DNA of 64,000 nt from Allium sativum (lineage: Eukaryota > Streptophyta > Magnoliopsida > Asparagales > Amaryllidaceae). A program made the translations under genes and the position numbers. The notes beneath the pieces were generated by a model that made no database searches, was not told the origin of the DNA, and saw only the letters and a list, made by a program, of their open reading frames with translations. The stretch spans positions 458,432,310 to 458,496,309 of the forward strand of contig CM060912.1 of the NCBI GenBank assembly GCA_030737875.1. The letters are read 5' to 3'. Shown here in pieces: positions 23,751-35,345 of this stretch (position 1 is its first letter; every line of letters begins with the position of its first letter).

Positions 23751-26207
23751 TGTAACGACCCGTATTCTACACATCATAGGATTGTAGAATATTTCTTTCT
23801 TTCCCATGTGAAGTCGTATGGTCATGTAACTTTGGGAAACATCCATTAGAGTCATTTTCCATGTTCATGATTTTTGTCGATTTTTAAATGACCATTTTGC
23901 CCCTAGTTGGTACTGTTTTGGCCATAACTTTTGATTGGAAAGGAATTTTGATCTGAAACACTTCCATTGGATTCGTCTGATGGTTTACCTTTCCGTAGAG
24001 TGGTCATAATAGCCAAACGGACTTACCGTTTGGGAGATATGGATGAAATAAGGTTTGGAGGGTGAAAAACTGCTTAACCGGGCCAAATCGGGTGATTAGT
24101 GAGTAGGCCCATAACCCATTTCGGAATTAGGGTTATGGGAAGGCTGAAATGAGATAGAGTATCATTCCATTTCAGTTTTCTAGCCTCCACTTATCACCAA
24201 GGAACCCTAAAAATGGCCTCTAACCTCTAAATCACCTCCAAATCATCTTTTGGTCAAGGATTTGGCTTAGCAACCCCTAATCAAGGAAGATCTTCACCAA
24301 AGCAACATAGGAGCTGCTGTTTGGCATTGAAATTCACATCAAATCAGAGAATTATTTCAGATCTTAGTTTATTTGTGGCTAAGGTGAGTGATTTGCATAG
24401 TTCCTCACTAATTAAGGTTGATTAAGGGTAATTAGCGAAGATTAGCGAATTTATACACTAGTAAATTCTGGAAAAATATTTATAAAATCTTAAATGATGT
24501 TTTAGACCCCTGATGTGAATTTGGGTTGATTTGGTTAAATTTTGTTAATCATATGGTTAGTTTCACCTAAACATGCTTAAGGGGAAATATGGGATTTTGG
24601 GTATGTTTGATCCATTTTAATCTATCGTATTGATGTTTGAGGTCACTTCTACTTGTTGCTATGACTGTATGGTATGCTTTGTGATTGATTAGAATAGTTA
24701 GAATGGTCGAAAACGCCGTCGAATGGCGTAAACTGCTCGCTGGAAGAACTGCAGGAAATTGCAGGCAGGATCGGATCGGACCCCCTTTACCCGACCCGAA
24801 CCGATCGTGGGCACATGCCACGATCCGAATCGAGGACACGATCCGATGGAGCTGGAGGACCACGAGTTGATGGCGTGACCCGATCCAAATGAAGGAACCC
24901 AATCCGAACCATGGTGACGAGGAAACGGGACTCCGAACCGATCCGATCTGAAGGCTGCGACCCGATCCGATCTGGTGATGACCAATAACCCGAGATGCAA
25001 AGGTAGTCCAAATGGAAGTTAGAGCTCAGGATCCCGGAACCAGTTGGGAACCAATGAGTTCACTTCATGGTTGGACTTTGCTGCGGGACGCGTGCTAAGG
25101 AGTTGTCGACGTTCATAACTTCGATTCACCACTAAAAATGGATGATGGCTACTTATCAGTGCAGTAGGGTCATTATGACCTGAGGGGCAAAGTGATGGTA
25201 GCAAGACTACGTTATCAGTGCAGTAGGGTCATTATGACCCGAGGGGCAAGGTGATGCATAGTAAGACTATGAGCCAGTGTAGTGGGGTTCTTGTGACTCC
25301 ATGGGGCAGAGTGGACATAGTAAGGATTAGTAAGGCTATGAGCCAGTGCAGTGGGGTTCTTGTGACTCCATGGGGCAAAGTGGACATAGCGAAGGGTTTG
25401 TGGCTACGTTATCAGTGCAGTGAAGCCATTTATGACTTCATGGGGCAAAGTGATCGTAGCAAGGTATGTTGGGTGATCGAAGTGGTGAATATCGTATGCT
25501 TTACGCACTGAGTGAGAGATGCGAGGATGGATGCTATGTTTGATTGTTTTCCATCATTATGACATGCACACCTCCCCTACCTCCGTATCTTTACACTGTT
25601 TGATATGGTACCTTAGAGTGTTGTACAGTATGTAGTGCTAACTCTTTGGTTGTAGGTCCAGGTTCAGGTATGTTTTAGTCTACCTGTTATTGTTCACTTT
25701 AGATGCTTATCGCTCATACCAGGCTTTATGTCTGACCCAGAGTTTTATGTCTCCTCTTATTACTCTGGGTGCTCACACGAGCTGACTAGAGATAGGTTAG
25801 CTGGTGATACGCGAGTAGCTGATTCGGAGGCGGGCAGGAGGCTTCCACGTATGATATATATACACATTCTCCCTGTGTCGTTGGTGGTCGCTACTTGGGC
25901 ATTAGTAGTGTACCTCCTTTATCTTTCTTTTGCTTTGAGATAGTTTGAAAGTTGTAATAAGCTGTATTTTGGATTTCCACTGCTATGATGTTTAGTTCTG
26001 ATTTTCAGCATATGCACTGTCTCTCCTGTTTTATGTCAAGTATGTTATTATTATATTTTATTCTATGCGCTGTGAGACATTCTACAGGTTCTTTGTATGT
26101 TCATTTCCTTCTTCCCTTTCCTTCTGACGACCCGTTCCGTGCTAACTGGACATGTGTACAACGCACTTTTGGAGTAAGTGTCGGTTGGTGCGGGGCGGGC
26201 CGTCACA
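23751..26207 (+). repeat. 5' LTR of the Tekay element
   Basis: 2457 bp. It begins TGTAACGACCCG and ends GGGCCGTCACA. The part 24765-24985 is crowded with GATCCGA and CGATCC motifs. A 60-70 bp tandem repeat lies at 25150-25466. Frames of 60-111 codons inside the LTR recur in the second LTR simply because the LTR is duplicated; they are not genes. Confidence 0.96.
25150..25466 (+). repeat. Five tandem units in the 5' LTR
   Basis: Units begin TTATCAGTGCAG or GAGCCAGTGYAG near 25153, 25212, 25271, 25340 and 25409, spaced 59-70 bp. The units centre on palindromes such as GGGTCATTATGACCC and GAAGCCATTTATGACTTC and each then reads GGGGCAAAGTG or a variant. Placement in the LTR suggests an upstream-element role in transcription, which is inference. 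Confidence 0.85.
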
Positions 26208-26209
26208 CT

Positions 26210-26221
26210 TGGTATCAGAGC
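26210..26221 (+). promoter_or_regulatory. Primer binding site (tRNA-iMet)
   Basis: TGGTATCAGAGC lies two bases after the 5' LTR. It is the standard site complementary to the initiator methionine tRNA 3' end used by many plant LTR retrotransposons. Confidence 0.95.
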
Positions 26222-26411
26222 TCTAGGTTGCGTAGTTAACCTAGAGAAAGACACTAGGGAGAGATAGTACGTATATGAGAGCGCGTATTTGTGATTACTT
26301 TGGTTTTCAAAAGCTATGTATATATATATACTATTAGTAGTATAAGAATGAAGTCGCACTGCACTAGCACCACTATGGGGTCGTTAATCGTTTCCCTTTT
26401 TCAGATTGACG

Positions 26412-27863
26412 ATGAGCCGAGACACGAGGGGTGCTGGTAGAGGGACCAACCAAGGGAATGCCGCTGACATGAGGGCGATGTTTACTAATCTCATGAGGGA
26501 CATGCTTAGAGAAGTGCAAGGGGCAGTTCCTAATCCCGGGGTTGGTGTTGGCCCAGTAGTGCAGGCGCCTAGGGTCGATTTCGCCAAGTTGTGCAAGGAT
26601 TACACTAATCTTGGTGGAAAGCCGTTCCATGGAAAGGAGTTAGCCACAGATGTTCAAGATTGGATGGATAGCTGTGATCGTATCTTTGATGACTTGGGTC
26701 TTGAGGATGCGATGAAGAGAAGGCTAGCGTCTCGTCAGCTGCAAGGGCGAGCGATGAATTGGTGGAATGCCATTAGAACAGCTACTCCAGAGGATCAGGT
26801 TACTTGGGATCAGTTCAAGGCTCGCTTTAGCGAGAAGTTCATTCCAGCTGCCTAGAAGTCAGTATTGTTCAAGAGGTTCTTGGAACTCAAGCAGGGTGGC
26901 AGGGCAGTTTCTGACTATATTGCTGAGTTCGACACTTTGTCGAAGTATGGACTGTCTCTCATTGATACTCCTGAAAAGAAGAATGAGAAGTTCATTACTG
27001 GTTTGGATGGATACTTGGGGGAAAGGCTTATTAACCACATCGATGAGACTTTTGAATCGATCGTGGGGAAAGCTTTGAGATCAGAGAGCCTTTACCCTAA
27101 GTCAAAGACTGAGGCTGCATCTGCAGAAGGGCCAAAGCCGCAAGCAGGCGGTGGAGGCAAGAATAATTCTCAGAATAAGAGGAAGCAGGACCAATCTAAA
27201 GGTGGCCAGAAAAAGAGCAAGAAGGATGTTGAGTGCTTCAGCTGTGGAAAGAAGGGCGATTATGCTAAAGAATGTCGGGCCAAGCCAGCGGAAAGGAAGT
27301 GCTACAACTGTGGTCAAGTGGGACATCAGAAGGATAAGTGTCTGCAACCTCTTAAGGAGAAGCAGATTGTGAAAGCATATGCTGTTGATGCTGTTCCTTC
27401 TTCATCGAATGCCCCAACTGCGGCGGAGAAAGGAAAGAATGTTGTTATTCAAGGTATGCTTTCTATTTATGATGTACCAGTTCGAGTTTTGTTTGACACT
27501 GGGGCTTCGCGTTCCTTCATATCTAGTGACCTGGTAGATAGGTTGGGACTGGAACCCGAGATAGTCGATAGACCATTGGTTGTGACGAACCCGATTGGTG
27601 GTTCGACTAGCCTTAGTATGATTTGCAGGAATTTGGTCTTATCGAGTCATGGATGTATGTTTGTATGTGATTGCTTTGTTTTGGGCTTTACTGGGTATGG
27701 CATTATATTGGGAGTCGATTGGCTCCAAAGATACGGGGTGGTGGTAGACTGTGAGGGCTTTTTGGTGACAGTGAGGGCGGAAGATGGGCGGAGGGTAGTG
27801 TTTGGTAGTCTACCTAGTGATGGGGTTATGGCTAGTTTTGTAAATTCCCTCGACATCCCGTAG
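26412..27863 (+). pseudogene. Tekay gag and protease part of the polyprotein
   Basis: Gag capsid forms the particle; protease cleaves the polyprotein. ATG at 26412 (MSRDTRGAGRG) starts the frame. The Retrotrans_gag region includes WMDSCDRIFDDLG and FKRFLELKQG. Two zinc knuckles follow: CFSCGKKGDYAKEC, with Tyr in place of the usual His, and CYNCGQVGHQKDKC, canonical. Protease shows VLFDTGASRSFIS. In-frame TAG codons at 26853-26855 (in gag) and 27861-27863 (between protease and RT) interrupt it; the second opens the way to RT in the same frame. The polyprotein frame otherwise runs unbroken to about 29750. Confidence 0.93.
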
Positions 27864-30784
27864 GATGAGTTGTCAGATGTGCCCGTGGTTGGCCAGTATC
27901 CGGACGTCTTCGAGGAGGTGACCGGGCTTCCACCACACCGAGAGATTGAGTTCCGTATTGATTTAGTGAAAGATGCCAGACCTATAGTGATGCCACTTCG
28001 TCGTATGGCACCAAGGGAGCAGCGAGAGCTCGGGGTGCAAGTCAGCAATCTTTTGAAGAAGGGATTTATTAGAAGGAGTGTCTCCGAGTGGGGAGCACCA
28101 GTTGTGTTTGCCTCTAAGGCAGATGGTTCCCTTCGTTTGTGTGTGGACTATCGCGAGTTGAATAAGGTAACGAGGAAGAATAAGTATCCTCTACCGCGGA
28201 TAGATGATTTGTTTGATCAGCTGGAAGGAGCAAGAGTGTTCTCCCAGTTGGACCTCGCGACAGGATTTCATCAGCTTCGAGTAGCGGATGAGAGTGTTCC
28301 GAAAACGGCATTTAGGACGCCGTCTGGATTTTATGAGTGGTTGGTCATGCCGTTTGGGTTGACCAATGCACCAGCCTATTTTGTGGATCTTATGAATCGA
28401 GTATTCAGAGATCAGTTGAATAAGTTTGTTCTTGTGTTCGTGGATGATATCCTTGTTTATTCAAGGACAGAAGAGGAACACAAGGGACACTTGAGGATAG
28501 TGATGGAGGTGTTGAGGAAACACCAATTGAAAGCAAAATTCTCTAAGTGTCATTTTTGGAGAAGGGAAGTAAGATTCTTGGGTCATGTTGTTTCAGAGAG
28601 TGGTATTGCCGTGGACCCTGCGAAGGTGGCTACGGTACAGGATTGGCCTACGCCCAAGAATTCTACAGATGTGAGAAGTTTCTTGGGATTAGTTGGATAT
28701 TATCGTAAGTTTATCCAGGACTTCTCCAAGATAGTAGCACCGTTGACTCAGTTGACTAAGAAGAATCAGTCCTTCGTCTGGGACGGAGTGTGTGAGGATG
28801 CCTTCAAGTGTCTAAAGGAGAGGTCGAGGCATGCGCCAGTGTTAGTCATTCCTAAAGGGAATGAAGAGATGATGGTATACACGGATGCTTGTGGTACCGG
28901 ACTGGGTGCTGTATTGATGCAAGGAGGTAGGGTTGTAGCTTATGCTAGTCGACAGCTAAAGCCGCATGAGAAGAAGTATCCTACCCATGATTTGGAATTG
29001 GCAGCGATTGTATTTGCGCTGAAGATGTGGAGACACTATCTCTTGGGAGAAAGATTTGAGTTGTTTACCGATCATAAATCGTTAAAGTATCTCTTCTCCC
29101 AGAAAGATCTGAATCTCCGTCAGCAGAGATGGTTGGAGTTCTTGGCTTCGTATGATTTTGATATCGCATACACACCTGGGAAAGGTAATGCGGTAGCCGA
29201 TGCCTTGAGTAGGATACATGCCAGCTTAGGGGCAATGTTTCTTGAGTGGAAGCAACTGGAGTATATCGCGGGGTTTGATTTCAGACCAAAATGCGAATTG
29301 GATCCAGTCATGCTAGCTAGTTTGACGATCAGACCCACTTTGATAGAGCGGATTGGTTCTAGTCAGAGGGACGATCCTAATCTATTAGAAATCATCTCCA
29401 AGTTAGAGATGGGTATCGATGAGGAGATGAATGTATATGGGCTTGATCGAGATGGATGGCTTCGGAAGAATGGAAGACTAGTTGTGCCCAACGTGAATGG
29501 ATTGAGAGATGAAGTGCTTAGAGAATGTCATCACTCAAAACTGACTATACATCCCGGTGGTAATAAGATGTATCGAGACATGAGACAGACTTACTACTGG
29601 GAAGGGATGAAAAGAGACGTTGGGGAGTTTATATCCAAATGCATGAATTGCCAGCTAGTTAAAGCCGAGCAAAAGAAGCCTAGTGGGTTGTTGCAACCAT
29701 TAGAAATTCCCGAATGGAAATGGGAGCAAGTCTCGATGGATTTCATCGATGTTTACCAAGGACTAGATCGGGATATGATAGCATTTGGGTAATTGTGGAT
29801 CGATTGACTAAGAGCGCAAGATTTATACCAGTCAAATCGACCAGAACGGCAGCCAAGTTGGCAGAATTGTATATGAAGTGGGTAGTGAGATTTCATGGAA
29901 TACCTAAAAGCATTGTGAGTGACCGAGACCCGTTGTTCACTAGTGGGTTTTGGAAAAGCTTACAAGAGGCTCTAGGGTCAGGATTACATCTCAGTACCGC
30001 ATATCATCCTCAGACCGACGGTCAGACGGAGAGGGTGAATCATATATTGGAAGATCTCTTGAGAGCATGTATATTGGATTTTTGTGGATCATGGGATGAC
30101 CATTTGCATCTAGTAGAGTTTTCATATAATAATAGCTACCAATCCAGTATCGGTATGGCTCCATATGAAGCTTTGTACGAAAGACCATGCAACTCACCAT
30201 CATGTTGGATAAAGACTGGCGAGAAGTTTGTGCTTGGACCAGATGTGGTGAGAGGAACTTCCGATAAGATCAAGATCATTCAGCAACGAATGAAAGCTGC
30301 CCATGATAGGCAGAAGAGTTATGCTGATAAGAGGAGAAGAGACTTGAAATTCTTCGTTGGTGACTTGGTGTTTGTCAAGATCTCTCCGTTGAAGAGCGTG
30401 ATTCGATTTGGCAGGAGAGACAAGTTGGCACCAAGATTTGTTGGCCCATTCCCTGTTCTTGAACTAGTCGGGAATTTGGCATATAGAGTTGGCTTACCAG
30501 AGAAAATGGCGGGAGTTCACAATGTATTTCATGTTTCCCAACTAAGGAAGTTCGTTCACGACTCAGATATGACTATTTCACCTGATCAGTTAGAGGACTT
30601 CGAAGTAGAACCCGAGGCGGTTGAGAACCGCAAGCCGATCCGTATTGTGGGGCACGATACAAAGCAACTTCGAAGGAAGGCAGTGAAGCTAGTCAAGGTT
30701 CAGTGGGGCGAGGACGAGAACGATTGTACTTGGGAGACAGAGGAGAGCATCAGGAAGGCATATCCAGAACTCTTTGCCTGGTAA
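27864..30784 (+). pseudogene. Tekay pol: reverse transcriptase, RNase H, integrase with chromodomain
   Basis: The enzymes copy RNA to DNA and insert it. [22 protein letters not shown], catalytic FVDDIL (about 28435). RNase [16 protein letters not shown] and [14 protein letters not shown]. Integrase: zinc-binding [10 protein letters not shown] ... CMNC, then core SMDFID, VSDRDPLF and a YNNSYQSSIGMAPYEALY segment. The C-terminus (KPIRIVGHD, VKVQWGEDENDCTWE, YPELFAW) is chromodomain-like, which in chromoviruses steers insertion to marked chromatin. A one-base deletion near 29750 in the integrase core shifts the frame; reading resumes to TAA at 30782-30784. No other break was seen. Confidence 0.94.
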
Positions 30785-30928
30785 GATTTACTTTGCGATT
30801 TAGTTATTCCGCATGATAGGATAGACTTATTTGACTTGTTTTGCATGTTTGATGGTTGTTTTATGGTTGATAGGCATGCGGGACCTTTGTGTGTGTTTTG
30901 ATTAGGAATTTCGGGGGCGAAATTTCTT
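30785..30928 (+). other. 3' untranslated part of the Tekay element
   Basis: Non-coding sequence between pol and the polypurine tract. Nothing else seen. Confidence 0.7.
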
Positions 30929-30941
30929 AAGGGGGGGAGAG
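30929..30941 (+). promoter_or_regulatory. Polypurine tract of the Tekay element
   Basis: AAGGGGGGGAGAG directly precedes the 3' LTR. Confidence 0.93.
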
Positions 30942-33401
30942 TGTAACGACCCGTATTCTACACATCATAGGATTGTAGAATATTTCTTTCTTTCCCATGT
31001 GAAGTCGTATGGTCATGTAACTTTGGGAAACATCCATTAGAGTCATTTTCCATGTTCATGATTTTTGTCGATTTTTAAATGACCATTTTGCCCCTAGTTG
31101 GTACTGTTTTGGCCATAACTTTTGATTTCAAAGGAATTTTGATTTGAAACCACTTCCATTGGATTCATTTGATGGTTTACCTTTCCGTAGAGTGGTCATA
31201 ATAGCCAAACGGACTTACCGTTTGGGAGATATGGCTGAAATAAGGTTTGGAGGGTGAAAAACTGCTTAACCGGGCCAAATCGGGTGATTAGTGAGTATGC
31301 CCATAACCCATTTCGGAATTAGGGTTATGGGGAGGCTGAAATGAGATAGAGTATCATTCCATTTCAGTTTTCTAGCCTCCACTTATCACCAAGGAACCCT
31401 AAAAATGGCCTCTAACCTCTAAATCACCTCCAAATCATCTTTTGGTCAAGGATTTGGCTTAGCAACCCCTAATCAAGGAAGATCTTCACCAAAGCAACAT
31501 AGGAGCTGCTGTTTGGCATTGAAATTCACATCAAATCAGAGAATTATTTCAGATCTTAGTTTATTTGTGGCTAAGGTGAGTGATTTGCATAGTTCCTCAC
31601 TAATTAAGGTTGATTAAGGGTAATTAGCGAAGATTAGCGAATTTATACACTAATAAATTCTGGAAAAATATTTATAAAATCTTAAATGATGTTTTAGACC
31701 CCTGATGTGAATATGTGTTGATTTGGTTAAGTTTTGTTAATCATATGGTTAGTTTCACCTAAACATGCTTAAGGGGAAATATGGGATTTTGGGTATGTTT
31801 GATCCATTTTAATCTATCGTATTGATGTTTGAGGTCACTTCTACTTGTTGCTATGACTGTATGGTATGCTTTGTGATTGATTAGAATAGTTAGAATGGTC
31901 GAAAACGCCGTCGAATGGCGTAAACTGCTCGCTGGAAGAACTGCAGGAAATTGCAGGCAGGATCGGATCGGACCCCCTTTACCCGACCCGAACCGATCGT
32001 GGGCACATGCCACGATCCGAATCGAGGACACGATCCGATGGAGCTGGAGGACCACGAGTTGATGGCGTGACCCGATCCAAATGAAGGAACCCAATCCGAA
32101 CCATGGTGACGAGGAAACGGGACTCCGAACCGATCCGATCTGAAGGCTGCGACCCGATCCGATCTGGTGATGACCAATAACCCGAGAAGCAAAGGTAGTC
32201 CAAATGGAAGTTAGAGCTCAGGATCCCGGAACCAGTTGGGAACCAATGAGTTCACTTCATGGTTGGACTTTGCTGTGGGACGCGTGCTAAGGAGTTGTCG
32301 ACGTTCATAACTTCGATTCACCACTAAAAATGGATGATGGCTACTTATCAGTGCAGTAGGGTCATTATGACCTGAGGGGCAAAGTGATGGTAGCAAGACT
32401 ACGTTATCAGTGCAGTAGGGTCATTATGACCCGAGGGGCAAGGTGATGCGTAGTAAGACTATGAGCCAGTGCAGTGGGGTTCTTGTGACTCCATGGGGCA
32501 GAGTGGACATAGTAAGGATTAGTAAGGTTATGAGCCAGTGCAGTGGGGTTCTTGTGACTCCATGGGGCAAAGTGGACATAGCGAAGGGTTTGTGGCTACG
32601 TTATCAGTGCAGTGAAGCCATTTATGACTTCATGGGGCAAAGTGATCGTAGCAAGGTATGTTGGGTGATCGAAGTGGTGAATATCGTATGCTTTACGCAC
32701 TGAGTGAGAGATGTGAGGATGGATGCTATGTTTGATTGTTTGCCATCATTATGACATGCACACCTCCCCCACCTTCGTATCTTTACACTGTTTGATATGG
32801 TACCTTAGAGTGTTGTACAGTATGTAGTGCTAACTCTTTGGTTGTAGGTCCAGGTTCAGGTATGTTTTAGTCTACCTGTTATTGTTCACTTTAGATGCTT
32901 ATCGCTCATACCCGGCTTTATGTCTGACCCAGAGTTTTATGTCTCCTCTTATTACTCTGGGTGCTCACATAAGCAGACTAGAGACAGGTTAGCTGGTGAT
33001 GCGCGAGTAGCTGATTCGGAGGCGGGCATGAGGCTTCCACGTATGATATATATATACACATTCTCCCTGTGTCGTTGGTGGTCGCTACTTGGGCATTAGT
33101 AGTGTACCTCCTTTATCTTTCTTTTGCTTTGAGACAGTTTGAAAGTTGTAATAAGCTGTATTTTGGATTTCCGCTGCTATGATGTTTAGTTCTGATTTTC
33201 AGCTTATGCACTGTCTCTCCTTTTTTATGTCAAGTATGTTATTATTATATTTTATTCTATGCGCTGTGAGACATTCTACAGGTTCTTTGTATGTTCATTT
33301 CCTTCTTCCCTTTCCTTCTGACGACCCGTTCCGTGCTAACTGGACATGTGTACAGCGCACTTTTGGAGTAAGTGTCGGTTGGTGCGGGGCGGGCCGTCAC
33401 A
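30942..33401 (+). repeat. 3' LTR of the Tekay element
   Basis: 2460 bp, same ends as the 5' LTR, with the same GATC-rich block and five-unit tandem array (about 32340-32660). A 384-codon frame starting at 33179 inside this LTR runs out into the antisense Tat gene; the first part is LTR sequence, so the fusion is accidental. Confidence 0.96.
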
Positions 33402-34644
33402 CTTCTGTTTCTAATGAAAAGCTCCTCGAGAGAGAGAAAAATATTGAAGGATTTGAAGAAATGCTGTTTGACTTCCTTGGACAGGTCATTAAGACCCGTA
33501 ACATCTCCTGGATCCCGGACTACCACGTCACTTTAGCCAACATATGGGATGCAATCGTCCAGAGCAAGAAACAGCGATTAGGAGTTGATGAGATTGATGA
33601 GAATGAGTTGATGCAGACCATTCTTAGGGATAACGAACCTGAGGATTTAAAGAAAGGCAGACGCCTACTCCAAGAAGAAATTGATAAAGAGAAAACTCAG
33701 GCGAAGGGCAAAGATAAAATTGAAGAAGGCTCGAGCTCAGCTGCAGAGCCCAAGGCCTCCGAAATTGAGGAATACAATCCAGACGATCCATTGATTCCTC
33801 TGGGTCCAATTCCTCCAGCAGTCGGAGGTTCTGCTGCTAGTTTGGATGGAGGATCAGTGGAAGGTATCTCTACATTTTCTCCGCAATTTGTCAAAGCAAT
33901 TGTCACTTGTCGTCGTCTTGTCGGACAATCAACTAAGCAAACCGCATTCTCTCCCGAAATAACATTTGTTTCTCATGATACAGGTGGCGTGCCAGTTGAT
34001 AAGGATGCTGAGAAGAAGACAGAGGCAGAGAAGGTTGACATCCCGCCAAGTGCTGGTGTTGATGTCCCCCCAGATGCTGAACCCATCGAGTCTTTGAGAG
34101 ACATGGACGGGCGCCACGACGGCGATGAAGAGGAAGTCGCCATTACCAAAGAAAGCAGTGGCGATGATGAGGAAACCCTGGCTGAACAACAGGCCGAAGA
34201 GGAGAAGCAGTTGCTCCTTATGAAAGGGGGACAGGATCTAGTATATGTGCCCCCTATTTCCGAGATCGACCCCAAAACTGGGTTGGTCGTAAGATTTTCC
34301 TCCCAATCAATAACTTCACAACTAGCCTCTTAATCCTCCAGTTCTTCGCCGGAGCCTCTTGTTGATAAGAGGAAGAGGAAAAAAGGTGATCATTCAGATG
34401 TTGATAAGGAGGAGTTGGGGAAGCAGAAAAAGAGCAAGAAGCCTACATAACCCCCTCCCCCCCAGCATATGTAGGATGCAGATATCAGTTCATATTTTGT
34501 CCTTAGGATTTTTAGGCTTTCCACTGGCCATGAAATGTAATTGTGAGAATGGCCCTCGCTTTTTTTTAGGTTCCTCTTTATCTTGTAGGTTTGCAGTTTA
34601 TGAATGAAAGTTTATTTCTTTTGCGTCATCGTGTACCTACAGTC

Positions 34645-34650
34645 AATAAA
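34645..34650 (+). terminator. Candidate poly(A) signal of the antisense gene
   Basis: AATAAA about 195 bases after the stop at 34448-34450, in T-rich sequence. Plant signals are loose, so this is only a candidate. Confidence 0.35.
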
Positions 34651-34839
34651 CTCTTCACATTTAGTCACAAGTCATTTGGCTATAACCAAGCTAAAATTAT
34701 ACAACAAATCATTCAAGCGATAGAAAAAATTTAATAATTTCAATGCATGTTGCCCCCTATCTTTGAATATGGGGGACTTGGAATTTTTTAATAGGATTAT
34801 AGTCCTTGAGGCGCCAAATCTCCGGTGCCTCTATACTTT

Positions 34840-35345
34840 CCCGATCCATCAGCGGGTTAAAATTCGAACTCGTATCATGATCTTCTCACCGATCCTTCAG
34901 TGGGGCAGAAATTCTGGGGACGCTGAGTCTCCAGTATCCTTCTCAGCGCTTGATCACAGACGCTTTTATACTCTCCTGGCGATCGCCAAGGTTAGAGTTC
35001 GAGCTAAGCTGTTCGGTCGCTCCCCGATCCTTCAGCGGGGTAGGAGCTCTTTCTCAGCGCATAATCATAGATGCTTTTATACTCTCCTAGAGGTCGCCGA
35101 GGTTAGAGTTTGAGCTCGGCTATTCAGTCGCTCCCCGATCCTTTAGCGGGGTAGGAGCTCTTTCTCAGCGCATAATCATAGACGCTTTTATACTCTCCTG
35201 GCGGTCGCCGAGGTTAGAGTTCGAGCTCAGCTGTTCAGTCGCCCCCTGATCCTTCAGCGGGGTAAGAGCTCTTTCTCAGCGCTTGATCATAGACGCTTTT
35301 ATACTCTCCTAGCGGTCGCCAAGGTTAGAGTTCGGTCAAGGCGGT
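34840..35345. repeat. 111-bp tandem repeat after Tat pol
   Basis: About four and a half units. The GATCCTTCAGYGGGG block (one copy reads TTTAG) starts at 34893, 35026, 35137 and 35248, so the later units have a period of 111 bp. Units also share TTTCTCAGCGC, GACGCTTTTATACTCTCCT and GTCGCC-AGGTTAGAGTT. It lies between the 3' ends of pol (minus) and the antisense gene (plus). Tandem repeats in this 3' untranslated part are known for Tat-lineage elements such as Ogre and Retand and can seed satellite DNA. Confidence 0.93.

Larger units (their letters stand above)
23751..33401 (+). mobile_element. Complete Tekay-type Ty3/gypsy chromovirus
   Basis: Two LTRs (23751-26207 and 30942-33401) share TGTAACGACCCG at the start and GGGCCGTCACA at the end. 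Between them are a tRNA-iMet primer site, gag-pol with a C-terminal chromodomain-like segment and a polypurine tract. About 38 differences between the LTRs were counted by eye (about 1.5%), so insertion is recent and later than that of the surrounding Tat element. The flanking 5-mers do not match (GCTAT before, CTTCT after), and the host frame is not kept across the insert, so the target duplication is lost or the flank was altered. Confidence 0.96.
21299..34450 (+). pseudogene. Antisense gene of the Tat element (gypsy-type transposon domain, coiled coil), split by a Tekay insertion
   Basis: Function unknown. Exons: 21299-22019, 22094-22611, 22721-23750, then 33402-34450 beyond the insert. 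Introns 22020-22093 and 22612-22720 have GT...CAG ends. The N-terminus is acidic. Around 21590-22010 comes GIAPMQLHPNAYAALYTLYI and WFYIKRQDG, resembling the plant 'putative gypsy type transposon' domain (PF04195). The middle exon is SR-rich and then forms a long coiled coil (about 23110-23745). The last exon has acidic and Pro-rich parts and ends with a basic cluster (KRKRKK, KQKKSKK), a likely nuclear signal. Lesions: stops at 21650-21652, 22888-22890 and 34331-34333, and a frameshift near 22140-22180. Antisense ORFs are known in Tat elements such as Grande, RIRE2 and Retand. Confidence 0.85.

Noticed and set aside
24567..25011. Frames of 60-111 codons in the Tekay LTR, repeated at 31759-32203
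   Set aside because: They recur only because the LTR is duplicated and they overlap GATC-motif repeats.
23746..33406. GCTAT/CTTCT as a target duplication of the Tekay element
   Set aside because: Only two of five positions agree, so I do not claim a duplication.
33179..34333. A 384-codon plus-strand frame
   Set aside because: Its first 75 or so codons are Tekay LTR sequence, also present in the other LTR; only the rest belongs to the antisense Tat gene. The fusion is accidental.
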